Shown: positions 25,515-34,731, counted from the stretch's first letter. The stretch: 64,000 nt of DNA from Pseudomonadota bacterium (GCA_023433305.1 JAEZCZ010000009.1:1-64000); one strand, 5' to 3'. Notes: generated by a model from the letters alone, not told the origin. Translations and numbers: made by a program.

Positions 25515-28217
25515 GTGCTGCCGTTGCGCAAATGGAGCAGAAGGGTCGCCACGCACGTCGCGGCGGCCTTCTTGCTGTTTGGCGCGGCATCAACCGCGGC
25601 GCAGGGGGCAGACGACTTCCAGCCTAGCGAAGACGACTTCTTGCTCCTGCAGTTGCAGGTCAAAAAGTATCGCTTACTGAATGAGATACGGGGCTACCAA
25701 ACGCCGGGCGGCGCATGCGTGGACTTCGCCGACGTCATTCAGTCCCTCGACCTGCCGATTCGGCTCGACAGAAAGTCGCGCCGCGCGACCGGATGGGTTT
25801 TCTCAGAAAACCAAACCCTCTCGATCGATCGCGACTCTTCATCGGTACAAATCATGAACGGCAGCCGCCCGCTTCAACCGGGCGAGCTTTATGACACCCC
25901 TGAAGGCTGGTGTATCGACACCAAGGCGCTTGGCGGGTGGTTCGGTGTGACATTCGAGCCCAATTTACGCGATTCGGTCCTCGCGCTCGACAGCGACAAG
26001 CCCCTGCCGTTCATGGAGGCAATGGAACGCAAGAGTCGCGCGGCGCGACTCCGCGGCGAGCGCGATTCCCGCGACTTGAGTGGCTATCCCCAAGCCCCTC
26101 AGCCTTACGCCATGTGGCGCCTACCATCGGTCGACGTGGTGGCGCGGGCCGATTATCGCTCGGGCCGGGCTCGCGGCCTCGATACGCGTTACGAGCTCTT
26201 CGCGAGCGGCGAAATCGCCACCGCAAGCTATTCGGCGCGCTTGGTTTCCGACAGCCAGGGTGCGCCCGACAGCCTGCGCGTCCGGGCCTTCCGGATGGAT
26301 CCCGATGCGAGGTTACTGGGTCCGCTCCGCGCCACCCAGGTCGTCGGCGGCGACGTGGAAATGCTCTCGGGTAGCGTCGCGGGGGCAAGTGGTGTCGGCC
26401 GTGGCCTGTTCCTCAGCAACCGCGCGCTCTCGCGACCCAGCCGCTTCGGCACCACCGTGCTACGCGGCACGCTTCCGCTCGGCTGGGAGGCCGAACTCTA
26501 TCGGAACGGCCAACTCCTCGCTTACCAAGGCGACAATTCCGACGGCCGGTACGAGTTCGAGGTCGGCTTGGTGTTCGGCGTCAACAAGCTCGAAGTCGTG
26601 CTCTACGGGCCGCAAGGGCAGGTGCGTCGCGAGGCCCAGAGCATTCCGGTCGGCGCGAGCGCTCTGCCGCCGGGAAAGATCGAGTACTGGGCCGGGATTG
26701 CGGAGCGCAATCGCGACCTGATCACCTTCGGTCGCCCACCCCCGGGCCACGCCCTCGATCGGGGGTGGCATTATGCTGCAGGGGTTCAATTCGGCCTTGA
26801 TCGTCGCACCACGATCGGGGCGAGCGGTCATTCGCTGCTCCTTGACGCACGCCGCCGCGATTACGTCGAGATCAACTTGCAGCGGACCATTGGGCCACTG
26901 CTGCTCAACCTGAGCGGGGCACAGGAACTCGGGCAGGGTCGCACCTATCGAGCGGAATTCATTGGAAAACTTGGTTCGATCAACGTCCAGGGCGAGAGCT
27001 TCGTCACAGACGGACCATTCGCCAGCGGCCTGATCGATGGCAACGAGAGCAGTTCTCACCGCATCGAGTTCGACACGGTCGCCCGTGTCGGGCGGATACC
27101 CGTGCCGCTCTCTCTGGGGTTGCGCCGATCGACCCAGCGCGACGGGCGGGACGTTAACGAGTTGTTAGGGCGCGCCTCGCTGATTCTACCGCGGGCGTCG
27201 CTAACCGGCTTCGTCATCCGTCGGTTCGGCGAGGGCGGGCTCGAAGACGATCACACCGAAGTCGGCGTTCTCGCGAACACGCGGTTCCTCGGCTTCTCGG
27301 CGCGGGGCGAGGCATCGTACCGCCTCGGCGGACGCGAACACGGCTTCGGACGCGCGCGCCTGACGCTCGAGAAGGCGCTCAGCGACCGCTCAGATCTGCG
27401 GTTGGCCATCGATCATGTCGGGCGCTCGCGGCGGACCGACTTCGAAGCGGGCTACGTGCGGCATTTTCGGCAGTTCTCGCTTCAGGCAAGCGGTCATGCC
27501 GACACGCGGGGCAACGTCGGCGCCTCGCTGGCCGTGAGCTTCAGCCTCGGGCCGGACGAGCTCGGTGGGGGCTGGCGCCTCTCCAGCGACAAGCTCGCGC
27601 AGCGCGGGCAGGCTGCGGTTTCGGTATTCCTCGACCAAGACGGAGACGGGCGGCGTTCTCGCGCGGAGAAGGCCCTGCCGGGGGTGGGAATCACGGCCGG
27701 CCAACACGGCGCCGCTGACCCGACCGACGCGCGCGGCCATGCGATCGTCGATAGCTTGCAGCCCTATCATAAGGTGCTCGTCTCGGTTGACGAGTCGACA
27801 CTGCCCGATCCCTATCTGGTCCCGCGCGGGAAGGGAGTGGTGATTACCCCACGCCCCGGCGTACCCGCGCGCATCGAGCTGGCGATCTCCCCGACCGGAG
27901 AGGTGGAAGGGACGATCGACGCGCCGGAGGGTGGGGCGCTCGCAGGCGTGGAGCTGGAGCTGGTCGGTGCAGACGGACAGGTCGCTGCGCGGACGATGAG
28001 CGAATACGACGGCTTCTTCCTGTTCGACCGAGTCGCCTATGGCCATTATCGGCTCCAGCTCGCGCCGGACAGCCAGGCCGCGCTGGGAGTCGCTTCCGAC
28101 CTTTTCGATGGAATAGTGGTCGGACCCCATGCGACAACGGTGCGGCTCGGCTCTATCCGCCTTAGCGCGGCCACGACGATCGCCCAGGCGCCCGCTGCGG
28201 CCGGCGCCTTGCCTTGA
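25515..28217 (+). CDS. Usher-like outer membrane protein with C-terminal regulatory-like domain
   Basis: A 900-residue exported protein that would form the outer membrane pore for the DUF4402 pilus. The start is GTG 25515; the signal peptide ends AAQGADDF near residue 34. The middle has the usher signature PLGWEAELYRNGQLLAYQ, then DGRYEFEVGLVFGVNKLEVVLYGPQGQ. A long beta-barrel region follows. The C-terminal part holds a DQDGDGRRSRAEKALPGV repeat-like segment and a carboxypeptidase-regulatory-like Ig domain (EGTIDAPEGGALAGVELELVG). The classical FimD N-terminal motif is not recognisable. Its first 150 residues read instead as a domain with two Cys (GACVDF, GWCIDT). Confidence 0.82.
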   Translation: MLPLRKWSRRVATHVAAAFLLFGAASTAAQGADDFQPSEDDFLLLQLQVKKYRLLNEIRGYQTPGGACVDFADVIQSLDLPIRLDRKSRRATGWVFSENQTLSIDRDSSSVQIMNGSRPLQPGELYDTPEGWCIDTKALGGWFGVTFEPNLRDSVLALDSDKPLPFMEAMERKSRAARLRGERDSRDLSGYPQAPQPYAMWRLPSVDVVARADYRSGRARGLDTRYELFASGEIATASYSARLVSDSQGAPDSLRVRAFRMDPDARLLGPLRATQVVGGDVEMLSGSVAGASGVGRGLFLSNRALSRPSRFGTTVLRGTLPLGWEAELYRNGQLLAYQGDNSDGRYEFEVGLVFGVNKLEVVLYGPQGQVRREAQSIPVGASALPPGKIEYWAGIAERNRDLITFGRPPPGHALDRGWHYAAGVQFGLDRRTTIGASGHSLLLDARRRDYVEINLQRTIGPLLLNLSGAQELGQGRTYRAEFIGKLGSINVQGESFVTDGPFASGLIDGNESSSHRIEFDTVARVGRIPVPLSLGLRRSTQRDGRDVNELLGRASLILPRASLTGFVIRRFGEGGLEDDHTEVGVLANTRFLGFSARGEASYRLGGREHGFGRARLTLEKALSDRSDLRLAIDHVGRSRRTDFEAGYVRHFRQFSLQASGHADTRGNVGASLAVSFSLGPDELGGGWRLSSDKLAQRGQAAVSVFLDQDGDGRRSRAEKALPGVGITAGQHGAADPTDARGHAIVDSLQPYHKVLVSVDESTLPDPYLVPRGKGVVITPRPGVPARIELAISPTGEVEGTIDAPEGGALAGVELELVGADGQVAARTMSEYDGFFLFDRVAYGHYRLQLAPDSQAALGVASDLFDGIVVGPHATTVRLGSIRLSAATTIAQAPAAAGALP

Positions 28218-28226
28218 GCCAGGTCG

Positions 28227-28664
28227 TTACCGTTGCGGCGGCACCTGCCTGACGATCGGAACCCTGACCCATGTCACCGGTCCGGTCGGGGAAGCGCAGC
28301 CCGCGGGGCCTTGCACCCGACCGGAGCCGTAGACGGCTTGCTCGTAGCGTCCAAGGTAGTCTTCGCAGATCGTAAGATCTCGAGTCCGCTCCTGACACTG
28401 CGCCAGCCACTGGCCGCGTTCCGCGCTCGTATAGCCAAACGTGACCCTGGGTCGTTCGATGGGCACAGCGCGCCGCTCTTCCGGGAGTGGTGGCGCTTCA
28501 AGCGGAGCGTCCTGGAGATACTCGTCCCACTCCTCGTCCCAAGCTGCGTCGCCGAGTTGAGGAAGAGGTGGCGGCAAACCGGGGGCTGCGTCCTGAGCCA
28601 TCGCCGGCGACGCAGCGAAGGTGAGGGCCAATGCAGCGAGCAGCCGCGCCATCCGAATAACCAT
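28227..28664 (-). CDS. Exported hypothetical protein
   Basis: A 145-residue protein not recognised. Seen: a signal peptide (MARLLAALALTFAASPAMAQ), then a Pro-rich acidic segment (PGLPPPLPQLGDAAWDEEWDEY). The C-terminal region has four Cys (LAQCQERTRDLTICEDYLGRYE and later AGC) and ends in Arg. The start at 28664 is favoured because GGGAG lies six bases upstream; ATG codons at 28670 and 28655 are alternatives. It converges on the usher gene with nine bases between the stops and is probably periplasmic. Confidence 0.65.
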   Translation of the reverse strand: MVIRMARLLAALALTFAASPAMAQDAAPGLPPPLPQLGDAAWDEEWDEYLQDAPLEAPPLPEERRAVPIERPRVTFGYTSAERGQWLAQCQERTRDLTICEDYLGRYEQAVYGSGRVQGPAGCASPTGPVTWVRVPIVRQVPPQR

Positions 28665-28768
28665 GCGCATCTCCCGAGCCGCGCGGCGATCGTCCGCGCC
28701 GAGGCGACATTCGCTTCGCGCGGGAGATTCCCCAAGCATCGCCGGAGGCCGTGTCCCGAAACGGGGCG

Positions 28769-29254
28769 TCAGATGCGGCTGGCGACAAGCCCCGCGAGCG
28801 CTTCCATTCCGGCCTGGTCCTCGGCGTCGAACCGGTCCGCGAACGGGCTATCGAGATCGATCACCGCGATCACCGCGCCGCTCTCGCGGGCGACCGGGAC
28901 GACCAGCTCGGACCGGCTGGCGGCGTCGCAGGCGATATGACCGGGAAAGGCCTGGACGTCGGGCACGCGCTGGGTCTTCGCTTCCGCGGCCGCGGTGCCG
29001 CACACCCCGTGGCCGAGCGGGATGCGGATGCAGGCGGGCTTGCCGCAGAACGGCCCGAGGACCAGCTCGCCTGCCAGCACCCGGTAGAACCCCGCCCAAT
29101 TGAGATCGGGCACGAACTGCCAGATCAGGGCGGCGACGTTCGCCATGTTGGCAATGCCGTCGGGCTCGCCCTCGGTGATGGCGTCGGCTGCAGCGAGGAG
29201 CTCGCGGTAAAGCTCGGGCTTGGCAAGGCCTTGATCGGGTGTGAAGGCGTACAT
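28769..29254 (-). CDS. msrC: Free methionine-R-sulfoxide reductase (GAF domain)
   Basis: A 161-residue GAF-domain enzyme that reduces free Met-R-sulfoxide with thioredoxin. The three catalytic cysteines are conserved with the family spacing of 10 and 24: C75 (PACIRIP), C85 (GVCGTAA) and C109 (HIACDAASRSELVVP). Start ATG 29254 is chosen over a longer frame to 29299. It is divergent from the sugar dehydrogenase gene 61 bases away. Confidence 0.93.
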   Translation of the reverse strand: MYAFTPDQGLAKPELYRELLAAADAITEGEPDGIANMANVAALIWQFVPDLNWAGFYRVLAGELVLGPFCGKPACIRIPLGHGVCGTAAAEAKTQRVPDVQAFPGHIACDAASRSELVVPVARESGAVIAVIDLDSPFADRFDAEDQAGMEALAGLVASRI

Positions 29255-29315
29255 GGCGCTCCCCCTAGACCCCGAACCCGTTGCCGCAAAGCAGGTCATC
29301 GCTTATCCCTGCGCC

Positions 29316-30761
29316 ATGGGAACCTTCAAGAAGATCGCCATCGGCCTCGTGGTCGTGATCGTCATCCTCGTCGTCGCCGGCTGGTGGGTCTTGCGCGGGG
29401 AGCCCGCCGAATACACCGTGGAGCAAGTCACCGGCACCGATCCGCTGCTGGCGGAGGCGGATCCGCAAACGATCCCGACAGTGCAGGTGGCGAAGCCGAT
29501 CGGCTGGCCGGACGGCGCCGCGCCCGAGGCCGCCGAAGGGCTCGAGGTGACCCGCTTCGCCGAGGCGCTCGAGCATCCGCGGGTGATCTACGCCATGCCG
29601 AACGGCGACATTCTCGTCGCCGAAAGCAATGCGCCCGAGCGGGTCGTGGCGGGCGGTGGATTGACGAACCTCGTCGCGGGGTTTCTGTTTCGCCGCGCCG
29701 GTGCTGCGGTGCCGTCACCCGACAAGCTCGTGCTGCTGCGCGACGCCGACGGCGACGGAGTAGCTGAAGCGCGCCATACCTTGCGCAGCGATCTCGCCTC
29801 CCCCTCGGGCATCGCCTGGCACGACGGAACGCTTTATGTCGCCAACCACGACGCGGTTCTGAGCTTCGATTACGCCGAGGGAGCGACCACTCTCACCAGC
29901 ACCCCGCGCAAGCTGATGGACTTGCCGCCCGCCGGCAACCACTGGATGCGAAACCTCGTGCTCAACGAGGACGGCACCAAGCTCTACGTCGCGGTCGGCT
30001 CCGCATCGAACATCGGCGAGGGCGGGATGGAGGCCGAGGAAGGCCGCGCGGCGATCCACGAGCTCGACCTCTCCACCGGCAGCTCGCGGATCTACGGCAG
30101 TGGCCTACGCAATCCCAACGGCCTCGCCTGGAACCCGTGGAGCGGCGAGCTATGGACCACGGTCAACGAGCGCGACATGCTCGGATCGGACCTCGTGCCC
30201 GATTACCTCACTAATGTGCCGGTCGGCGTGACGTATGGCTGGCCCTGGCTGTACTGGGGGGAGACCGTCGACGAGCGGGTCGACGCGCCGATGCCGAACT
30301 TCCTCGTCGAATACAGCCGCACGCCCGAATACGCGCTCGGGCCGCACGTGGCTGCGCTCGGGCTGGCGTTCACGCGCGAGGGCAGCACGATGGGCGAGGC
30401 GTTCGGCCGCGGCGCCTTCATCGCGCGCCATGGCTCGTGGAACCGCAAGCCGCCGGCGGGCTATGACGTCGTCTTCGTACGCTTCGACGAGCGCGGCAAT
30501 CCGGTCGGCAAGCCGGTCAAGGTGCTCGGCAGCTTCCTCGCCGGAAACGGTGAGACGCACGGCCGGCCGACCTGGGTCGCCTGGGACAAGACCGGCGCAC
30601 TGCTGGTCAGCGACGATACGGCCAACATCATCTGGCGGGTCACCGCCCCCGGGGCGCGGCCCGCCGGAGCGCAGGAACGGGTCCGCGGCGAGCGGATGCC
30701 GCCACAGCGCCAGCTCATCGACGATCCCGCGCGGGCCTTCGACACCCCACCCGCCAATTAA
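29316..30761 (+). CDS. Membrane-anchored PQQ-type sugar/sorbosone dehydrogenase family protein
   Basis: A 481-residue protein with one N-terminal membrane anchor (IAIGLVVVIVILVVAGWWVL) and a periplasmic six-bladed propeller of the glucose/sorbosone dehydrogenase family. Signatures: HPRVIYAMPNGDILVAES, KLVLLRDADGDGVAE, GNHWMRNLVLNEDGTKLYVAVGS, and SGLRNPNGLAWNPWSGELWTTVNERD. The family binds PQQ and oxidises aldoses or sorbosone; the substrate here is unknown. No PQQ synthesis gene is nearby. Confidence 0.87.
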   Translation: MGTFKKIAIGLVVVIVILVVAGWWVLRGEPAEYTVEQVTGTDPLLAEADPQTIPTVQVAKPIGWPDGAAPEAAEGLEVTRFAEALEHPRVIYAMPNGDILVAESNAPERVVAGGGLTNLVAGFLFRRAGAAVPSPDKLVLLRDADGDGVAEARHTLRSDLASPSGIAWHDGTLYVANHDAVLSFDYAEGATTLTSTPRKLMDLPPAGNHWMRNLVLNEDGTKLYVAVGSASNIGEGGMEAEEGRAAIHELDLSTGSSRIYGSGLRNPNGLAWNPWSGELWTTVNERDMLGSDLVPDYLTNVPVGVTYGWPWLYWGETVDERVDAPMPNFLVEYSRTPEYALGPHVAALGLAFTREGSTMGEAFGRGAFIARHGSWNRKPPAGYDVVFVRFDERGNPVGKPVKVLGSFLAGNGETHGRPTWVAWDKTGALLVSDDTANIIWRVTAPGARPAGAQERVRGERMPPQRQLIDDPARAFDTPPAN

Positions 30762-30763
30762 GC

Positions 30764-31540
30764 CTAGCTCGCGAGCGCGGCTCCGGAACGGCCCGCCAGC
30801 TCGACGATGAAGTGCCAGGCGACCCGCCCCGAGCGGGCGCCGCGGCGCTTGGCCCATTCGAGCGCTTCGGCCTCCGACCAGTCGAGGCCGTACTCCTCCG
30901 CATAGCCGCGCACGATCTCAAGGTACTCGTCCTGGGAGCAGGCGTGGAAGCCGAGCGAAAGCCCGAACCGGTCGGCCAGCGCCAACTGGTCGTCGACCGC
31001 GTCGCGCGGGTTGAGCGGATCGTCCTGCTCGCTCGCCTGGCGCGGCACGATCGCCCGGCGGTTCGAAGTGACCGCAAGCCGGACATTGGCAGGCCGCGCC
31101 TCGACCCCGCCGTCGAGCCAAGAGCGCAAGTGCCGCGGGCCGGTGGCATCGCCGGGCGCGAAGCCGAGATCGTCGACGAACACCACGAAGCGTCGATCGA
31201 CGGGCCCGAGCGCGGCGAAGAGCGCCGAAAGCGACGCCACGGCGTCCGTCGCGACCTGCACAAGCGCGATCCGTCCCGGCTCGACCTGCTGCGCCGCGAG
31301 CACTGCGGAGCGGACCAGCGCTGACTTGCCCATCCCGCGCGCGCCCCATAGCAGCATGTCGTGCGCCGCGTGGCCCCGCGCATGGCGCAGAACGTTCTCT
31401 GCGGCGGCGGCCTTCTGGCGATGGATACCGCGCAAAAGCTCCAGGCGCGGTGCCTCTAGCCGCGTGACCGGCCGCGCGTGCGTGCCTTCCCAGACGTAGG
31501 CCGGGGCGGAACTCCAGTCGATGCTGGCTTGGTCTTTCAT
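30764..31540 (-). CDS. DUF815 AAA-type ATPase
   Basis: A 258-residue DUF815 protein with Walker A MLLWGARGMGKSALV and Walker B RFVVFVDDLGFAPGD. An arginine-finger-like VTSNRR follows. Function unknown; members are stand-alone AAA ATPases. The start ATG 31540 is preferred over a frame extension to 31582. It is divergent from tsaC with 26 bases between starts. Confidence 0.88.
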   Translation of the reverse strand: MKDQASIDWSSAPAYVWEGTHARPVTRLEAPRLELLRGIHRQKAAAAENVLRHARGHAAHDMLLWGARGMGKSALVRSAVLAAQQVEPGRIALVQVATDAVASLSALFAALGPVDRRFVVFVDDLGFAPGDATGPRHLRSWLDGGVEARPANVRLAVTSNRRAIVPRQASEQDDPLNPRDAVDDQLALADRFGLSLGFHACSQDEYLEIVRGYAEEYGLDWSEAEALEWAKRRGARSGRVAWHFIVELAGRSGAALAS

Positions 31541-31566
31541 CGCACGCTGGACTATAGCGCGCCGCC

Positions 31567-32508
31567 ATGGGCGGCAAGGCACCCGAAAGGCTGGCGGCGG
31601 ACGCGGACGGGATCGCTCGTGCCGCCGAGTTGTTGCGCGCCGGACGGCTCGTCGCGGTGCCGACCGAGACGGTATACGGCCTCGCGGCCCGTGCCGACAG
31701 CGAAGCGGCGGTGGCGGAGATCTTCCGGGCCAAGGGTCGACCCGATTTCAATCCCCTCATCGTCCATGTCGCCTCGCTCGAGCAGGCGCGGACACTGGCG
31801 GGCTTCGATGCGCGCGCGGAGGCGCTTGCCGCGCGCTTCTGGCCTGGCCCGCTCACGCTCGTGCTCCGCGCTCGGCGAGACAGCGCGGTGGTGCCGGCGG
31901 TGACGGCGGGGCTCGATTCCGTCGCGCTGCGAATGCCCGACCATCCCGCGATGCGCCGCCTTCTAGACCTCGTCGGCGTGCCGCTGGCCGCTCCCTCGGC
32001 CAACCGCAGCGGCGCGATCAGTCCGACCACGCACGAGCATGTCGCCCAGTCGCTCGGGCCCGCGGTCGCGGCCATCCTCGATGGCGGCGCTTGCAAGCGC
32101 GGGGTCGAATCGACCATCGTGGCGTTGCGTGAGGGCGGCGGCTGGCACCTCCTTCGTCCCGGTCCAATCCCGCAGGAAGAGCTGGCCCGCGTGCTCGGCG
32201 AGCCGTCCAACCCGGTCGATATCCGGATCGAGGCCCCCGGCCAGCTCACGCAACACTATTCGCCCGGCAAGCCGCTGCGGCTCGGCGCCGCTCGGCCCGA
32301 TGCGGACGAATTCATGATCGGGTTCGGCGCGATACCGGGCGATTGCTCACTGTCGGAGGCCGGCGACACCGCCCAGGCGGCCGCTCGACTCTATGCCTGT
32401 CTCCACGAAGGCGCTGCGTCGGCCAAACCGCGTATCGCCGTCGCGCCGCTGCCGGCCGAGGGAATCGGCGCCGCGCTCAACGACCGGCTTAGGCGCGCCG
32501 CGGCCTAG
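31567..32508 (+). CDS. tsaC: Threonylcarbamoyl-AMP synthase (Sua5/YwlC type)
   Basis: A 313-residue L-threonylcarbamoyladenylate synthase, first enzyme of t6A tRNA modification. The YrdC domain covers about residues 12-200 (VAVPTETVYGLAARA, KGRPDFNPLIVHV, FWPGPLTLVL, APSANRSGAISPT). The Sua5 domain follows (PGQLTQHYSPGKPLRL), so this is the long two-domain form. It overlaps the convergent lipoprotein gene by four bases. Confidence 0.94.
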   Translation: MGGKAPERLAADADGIARAAELLRAGRLVAVPTETVYGLAARADSEAAVAEIFRAKGRPDFNPLIVHVASLEQARTLAGFDARAEALAARFWPGPLTLVLRARRDSAVVPAVTAGLDSVALRMPDHPAMRRLLDLVGVPLAAPSANRSGAISPTTHEHVAQSLGPAVAAILDGGACKRGVESTIVALREGGGWHLLRPGPIPQEELARVLGEPSNPVDIRIEAPGQLTQHYSPGKPLRLGAARPDADEFMIGFGAIPGDCSLSEAGDTAQAAARLYACLHEGAASAKPRIAVAPLPAEGIGAALNDRLRRAAA

Positions 32509-32840
32509 TCGCGCGCCGGCTCCACCGGAACCGACGGCAGCAGCACCTGCATTTCGGCGTAAGTCTGCCGAGCGTGGTCGCAGGCGCGGCGATCGCCGTC
32601 GCTGCAGTCGTCGAGCTGCTCTTGATAATCGCGCTGCAGGCGCCCTAGCCGTTCCTCGCGCTCGCGGATTTCGCGGCCGCGCTTCTGGTCGGCCTCGGAC
32701 TGGCTGGTGGTGGCCATGTCCACGCCCTTGCTCGCGACCTTGACCGGCAGCGTCACGACGTCAACCGCCGTCTTCGCGAGGCACCCCTGCAGGGAGATCG
32801 CCGCAACTCCCGCCGCGATCATTCGTCGTGCGTAACCCAT
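32505..32840 (-). CDS. Small lipoprotein with coiled-coil
   Basis: A 111-residue predicted lipoprotein. The signal ends in the lipobox SLQGC (Cys20). The mature part holds a short hydrophobic stretch (AVDVVTLPVKVASKGV) and a charged coiled-coil (RGREIREREERLGRLQRDYQEQ), with two Cys in DDCSDGDRRACDHA. ATG 32840 is supported by GAGGAG eight bases upstream. Function unknown. Confidence 0.78.
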   Translation of the reverse strand: MGYARRMIAAGVAAISLQGCLAKTAVDVVTLPVKVASKGVDMATTSQSEADQKRGREIREREERLGRLQRDYQEQLDDCSDGDRRACDHARQTYAEMQVLLPSVPVEPARD

Positions 32841-32978
32841 CGGCCGTACTCCTCGCGAATAGCCGTACCTATGGCACGATTGCATTCGGGTGAACCAGCC
32901 GGCGCTGATTCCGACGCTCGGATGCCCCCTCCCATCGCTGGAAATATCGGAAAAGACCCTAGGGACGAGGCCCGCGCA

Positions 32979-33764
32979 TTAGCTCGCATCGCCTCCGCCA
33001 CCCGCGCAGCGCACGTTACCGCTGCCCATGCGCGAGACCGAGCAGCGCGCCGGCCCGGAGATGTCGACGTCGCCGCTCCCCATGATCGAGATGTCGGCTT
33101 CCTCCTGAACCGTCAGCGCCACATCGCCCGAGCCGGCGATGGAAACCTCCGCAGTCTCGACCGAGAGCTTGTCGGCTTGCACTTCGCCCGAGCCTCCGAT
33201 CGAGACATTGGCCTCTCGAGCCGTTCCGGCAGCGACAACGTTGCCCGAACCACCGATCCTGAAATCGGCCTCGTCGACCGCGAGCGCAGCGATCGCCAGC
33301 GTGGCCGATCCGGCAATGTTGGCGGAGAAGTCATCGCCTTCGACGCGATCGACGGTGACGTTGCCCGATCCGGCGACCGATAGCTGTTGGAGCCGGGGCA
33401 TCGTCACATGAAACTTGGCCGAGGACAGGCGGTCCCAGTCGAAGCCCAAGCCATAGTCCCCCTTTGGCCGAATGATGAGCTCCCCGTCGTCGACCACGAC
33501 TTCGAGTAGGCCGAGCGCCTCGGGCGACCCTTCCGAGCGGACCTGGTACGCATCGCCTCGGGTGATCACGATGTCTTGCGGTCCGACCGTCGAAATTTCC
33601 TCGAAGCTTTCGACCTCGTAGGTTTGCGGCGCCGCGGCCACCATCAGCGGCGCGGGGCCGTCGTCCTCCGCCAGGATCAGCGCGGCGCCACCGGCAGCGA
33701 GCGCGCCTACTCCGACCGCCAGGGCGATCTCGCGCTTGCGCAGCTTGGGCCGGGCCGTGGGCAT
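32979..33764 (-). CDS. DUF2807 (putative auto-transporter adhesin head GIN) protein, copy 1
   Basis: A 261-residue protein with an N-terminal membrane anchor or signal (IALAVGVGALAAGGAALIL) and a right-handed beta-helix of repeated G-S-G turns: VAGSGNVTV, IAGSATLAI, IGGSGNVVA, IGGSGEVQA, IAGSGDVAL, IMGSGDVDI, RMGSGNVRC. This is the DUF2807 or head-GIN domain. Its C-terminal pattern (ARCSVSRMGSGNVRC) is nearly the same as in the neighbouring gene, so the two are likely paralogues. Location is probably periplasmic or surface; function unknown. Confidence 0.85.
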   Translation of the reverse strand: MPTARPKLRKREIALAVGVGALAAGGAALILAEDDGPAPLMVAAAPQTYEVESFEEISTVGPQDIVITRGDAYQVRSEGSPEALGLLEVVVDDGELIIRPKGDYGLGFDWDRLSSAKFHVTMPRLQQLSVAGSGNVTVDRVEGDDFSANIAGSATLAIAALAVDEADFRIGGSGNVVAAGTAREANVSIGGSGEVQADKLSVETAEVSIAGSGDVALTVQEEADISIMGSGDVDISGPARCSVSRMGSGNVRCAGGGGDAS

Positions 33765-33855
33765 GGCGCGACCCTAGCCCTGCGAAACGGACGCAACAAG
33801 CCGGACGCATGCGTCGGCAACGGGAGCGATGCGGCGTTCGCGCACGTCCCCGCCG

Positions 33856-34563
33856 TTAATGGGCCGAGTCCTTCTCGCGTTCGCAGGTGACCGTGCCCGA
33901 GCCCATCGAGTGGACCGTGCACCGCGCCGAGCCGCGCACGATCACATTGCCCGATCCCATCAGCCGCGCCGTCACCTCTCCATTGCAGGTGAAGATTGCG
34001 TCCCCTGAGCCGGCGATATGCACGGCCGCCTTCTCCACCGTCAGGCCTTCGCCGTCGCAGCTGCCGCTACCGGCGATCGAAAGATCGAGCGCGCCGGCCT
34101 TGCCGTCGATCGCGAGCCGACCGCTGCCGGCGACGCTCACCTTGAGGCGCCCACCGTCGATACCGGCGACTTCGAGCCGGCCGCTGCCGGCCACCGAGAT
34201 CTTGCCGTCGCGCGCGAGTTTGGCCGCAGTCACACTCCCCGAGCCGGCCAACACCAGCTTGCGCGGCGCGGGAAGCGTGAGGCGCACGACCGTGGTCGAG
34301 TTGCCGCCGCTCACGCCGAGCTTTCCCTCGTGAAGCGAGAACAGCACGTCGTTGCTCGCCGAACCGGGCTCGACGGACGCACGGAACACCTCGCCTTCGG
34401 TCAGCACGACTTGCGCAGGCCCCATCAAGGTGATCCTGTGGGGCGGCTCGCCGGTCAGGTCGAGTTCCTCAAGCGGCACGCCTTCGCGGCCGTCTTCGCG
34501 TATCTGAGCCCCGATCGTGCCGGCGAGATAGCCGAGGTTCTTGAACAGCTCTTCGAGACGCAT
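33856..34563 (-). CDS. DUF2807 protein, copy 2 (no evident signal peptide)
   Basis: A 235-residue DUF2807 protein with the same G-S-G beta-helix repeats (LAGSGSVTA, VAGSGRLEV, VAGSGRLAI, IAGSGSCDG, IAGSGDAIF, LMGSGNVIV, SMGSGTVTC) and the ending SARCTVHSMGSG. Unlike copy 1 it has no hydrophobic N-terminus; the N-terminus reads MRLEELFKNLGYLAGTIGAQIRED. GGAGGAG precedes ATG 34563. It lies 91 bases upstream of copy 1 on the same strand, so the two may be one transcript. Confidence 0.83.
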   Translation of the reverse strand: MRLEELFKNLGYLAGTIGAQIREDGREGVPLEELDLTGEPPHRITLMGPAQVVLTEGEVFRASVEPGSASNDVLFSLHEGKLGVSGGNSTTVVRLTLPAPRKLVLAGSGSVTAAKLARDGKISVAGSGRLEVAGIDGGRLKVSVAGSGRLAIDGKAGALDLSIAGSGSCDGEGLTVEKAAVHIAGSGDAIFTCNGEVTARLMGSGNVIVRGSARCTVHSMGSGTVTCEREKDSAH

Positions 34564-34676
34564 CGCGACTCCTCCTGTCGTTGTGTGTTCCAACGATAAT
34601 ACAGGCCGCAACGTCGCTCAATCGCCTTCGTCGGACGTCGTCGCGGGTTCGCCGAAGGGCGCGCGAAACCAAACGC

Positions 34677-34698
34677 CCGCCCGGAGCGATCGGGGCGG
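34677..34698 (-). terminator. Possible terminator of the carD gene
   Basis: On the minus strand, 33 bases after the carD stop, CCGCCC pairs with GGGCGG around a ten-base loop, followed by a short GTTTGGTTT run. Moderate support only. Confidence 0.4.
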
Positions 34699-34731
34699 CC
34701 TTTCGGTTTATGCCTGATGCCTGGCGTGCGC

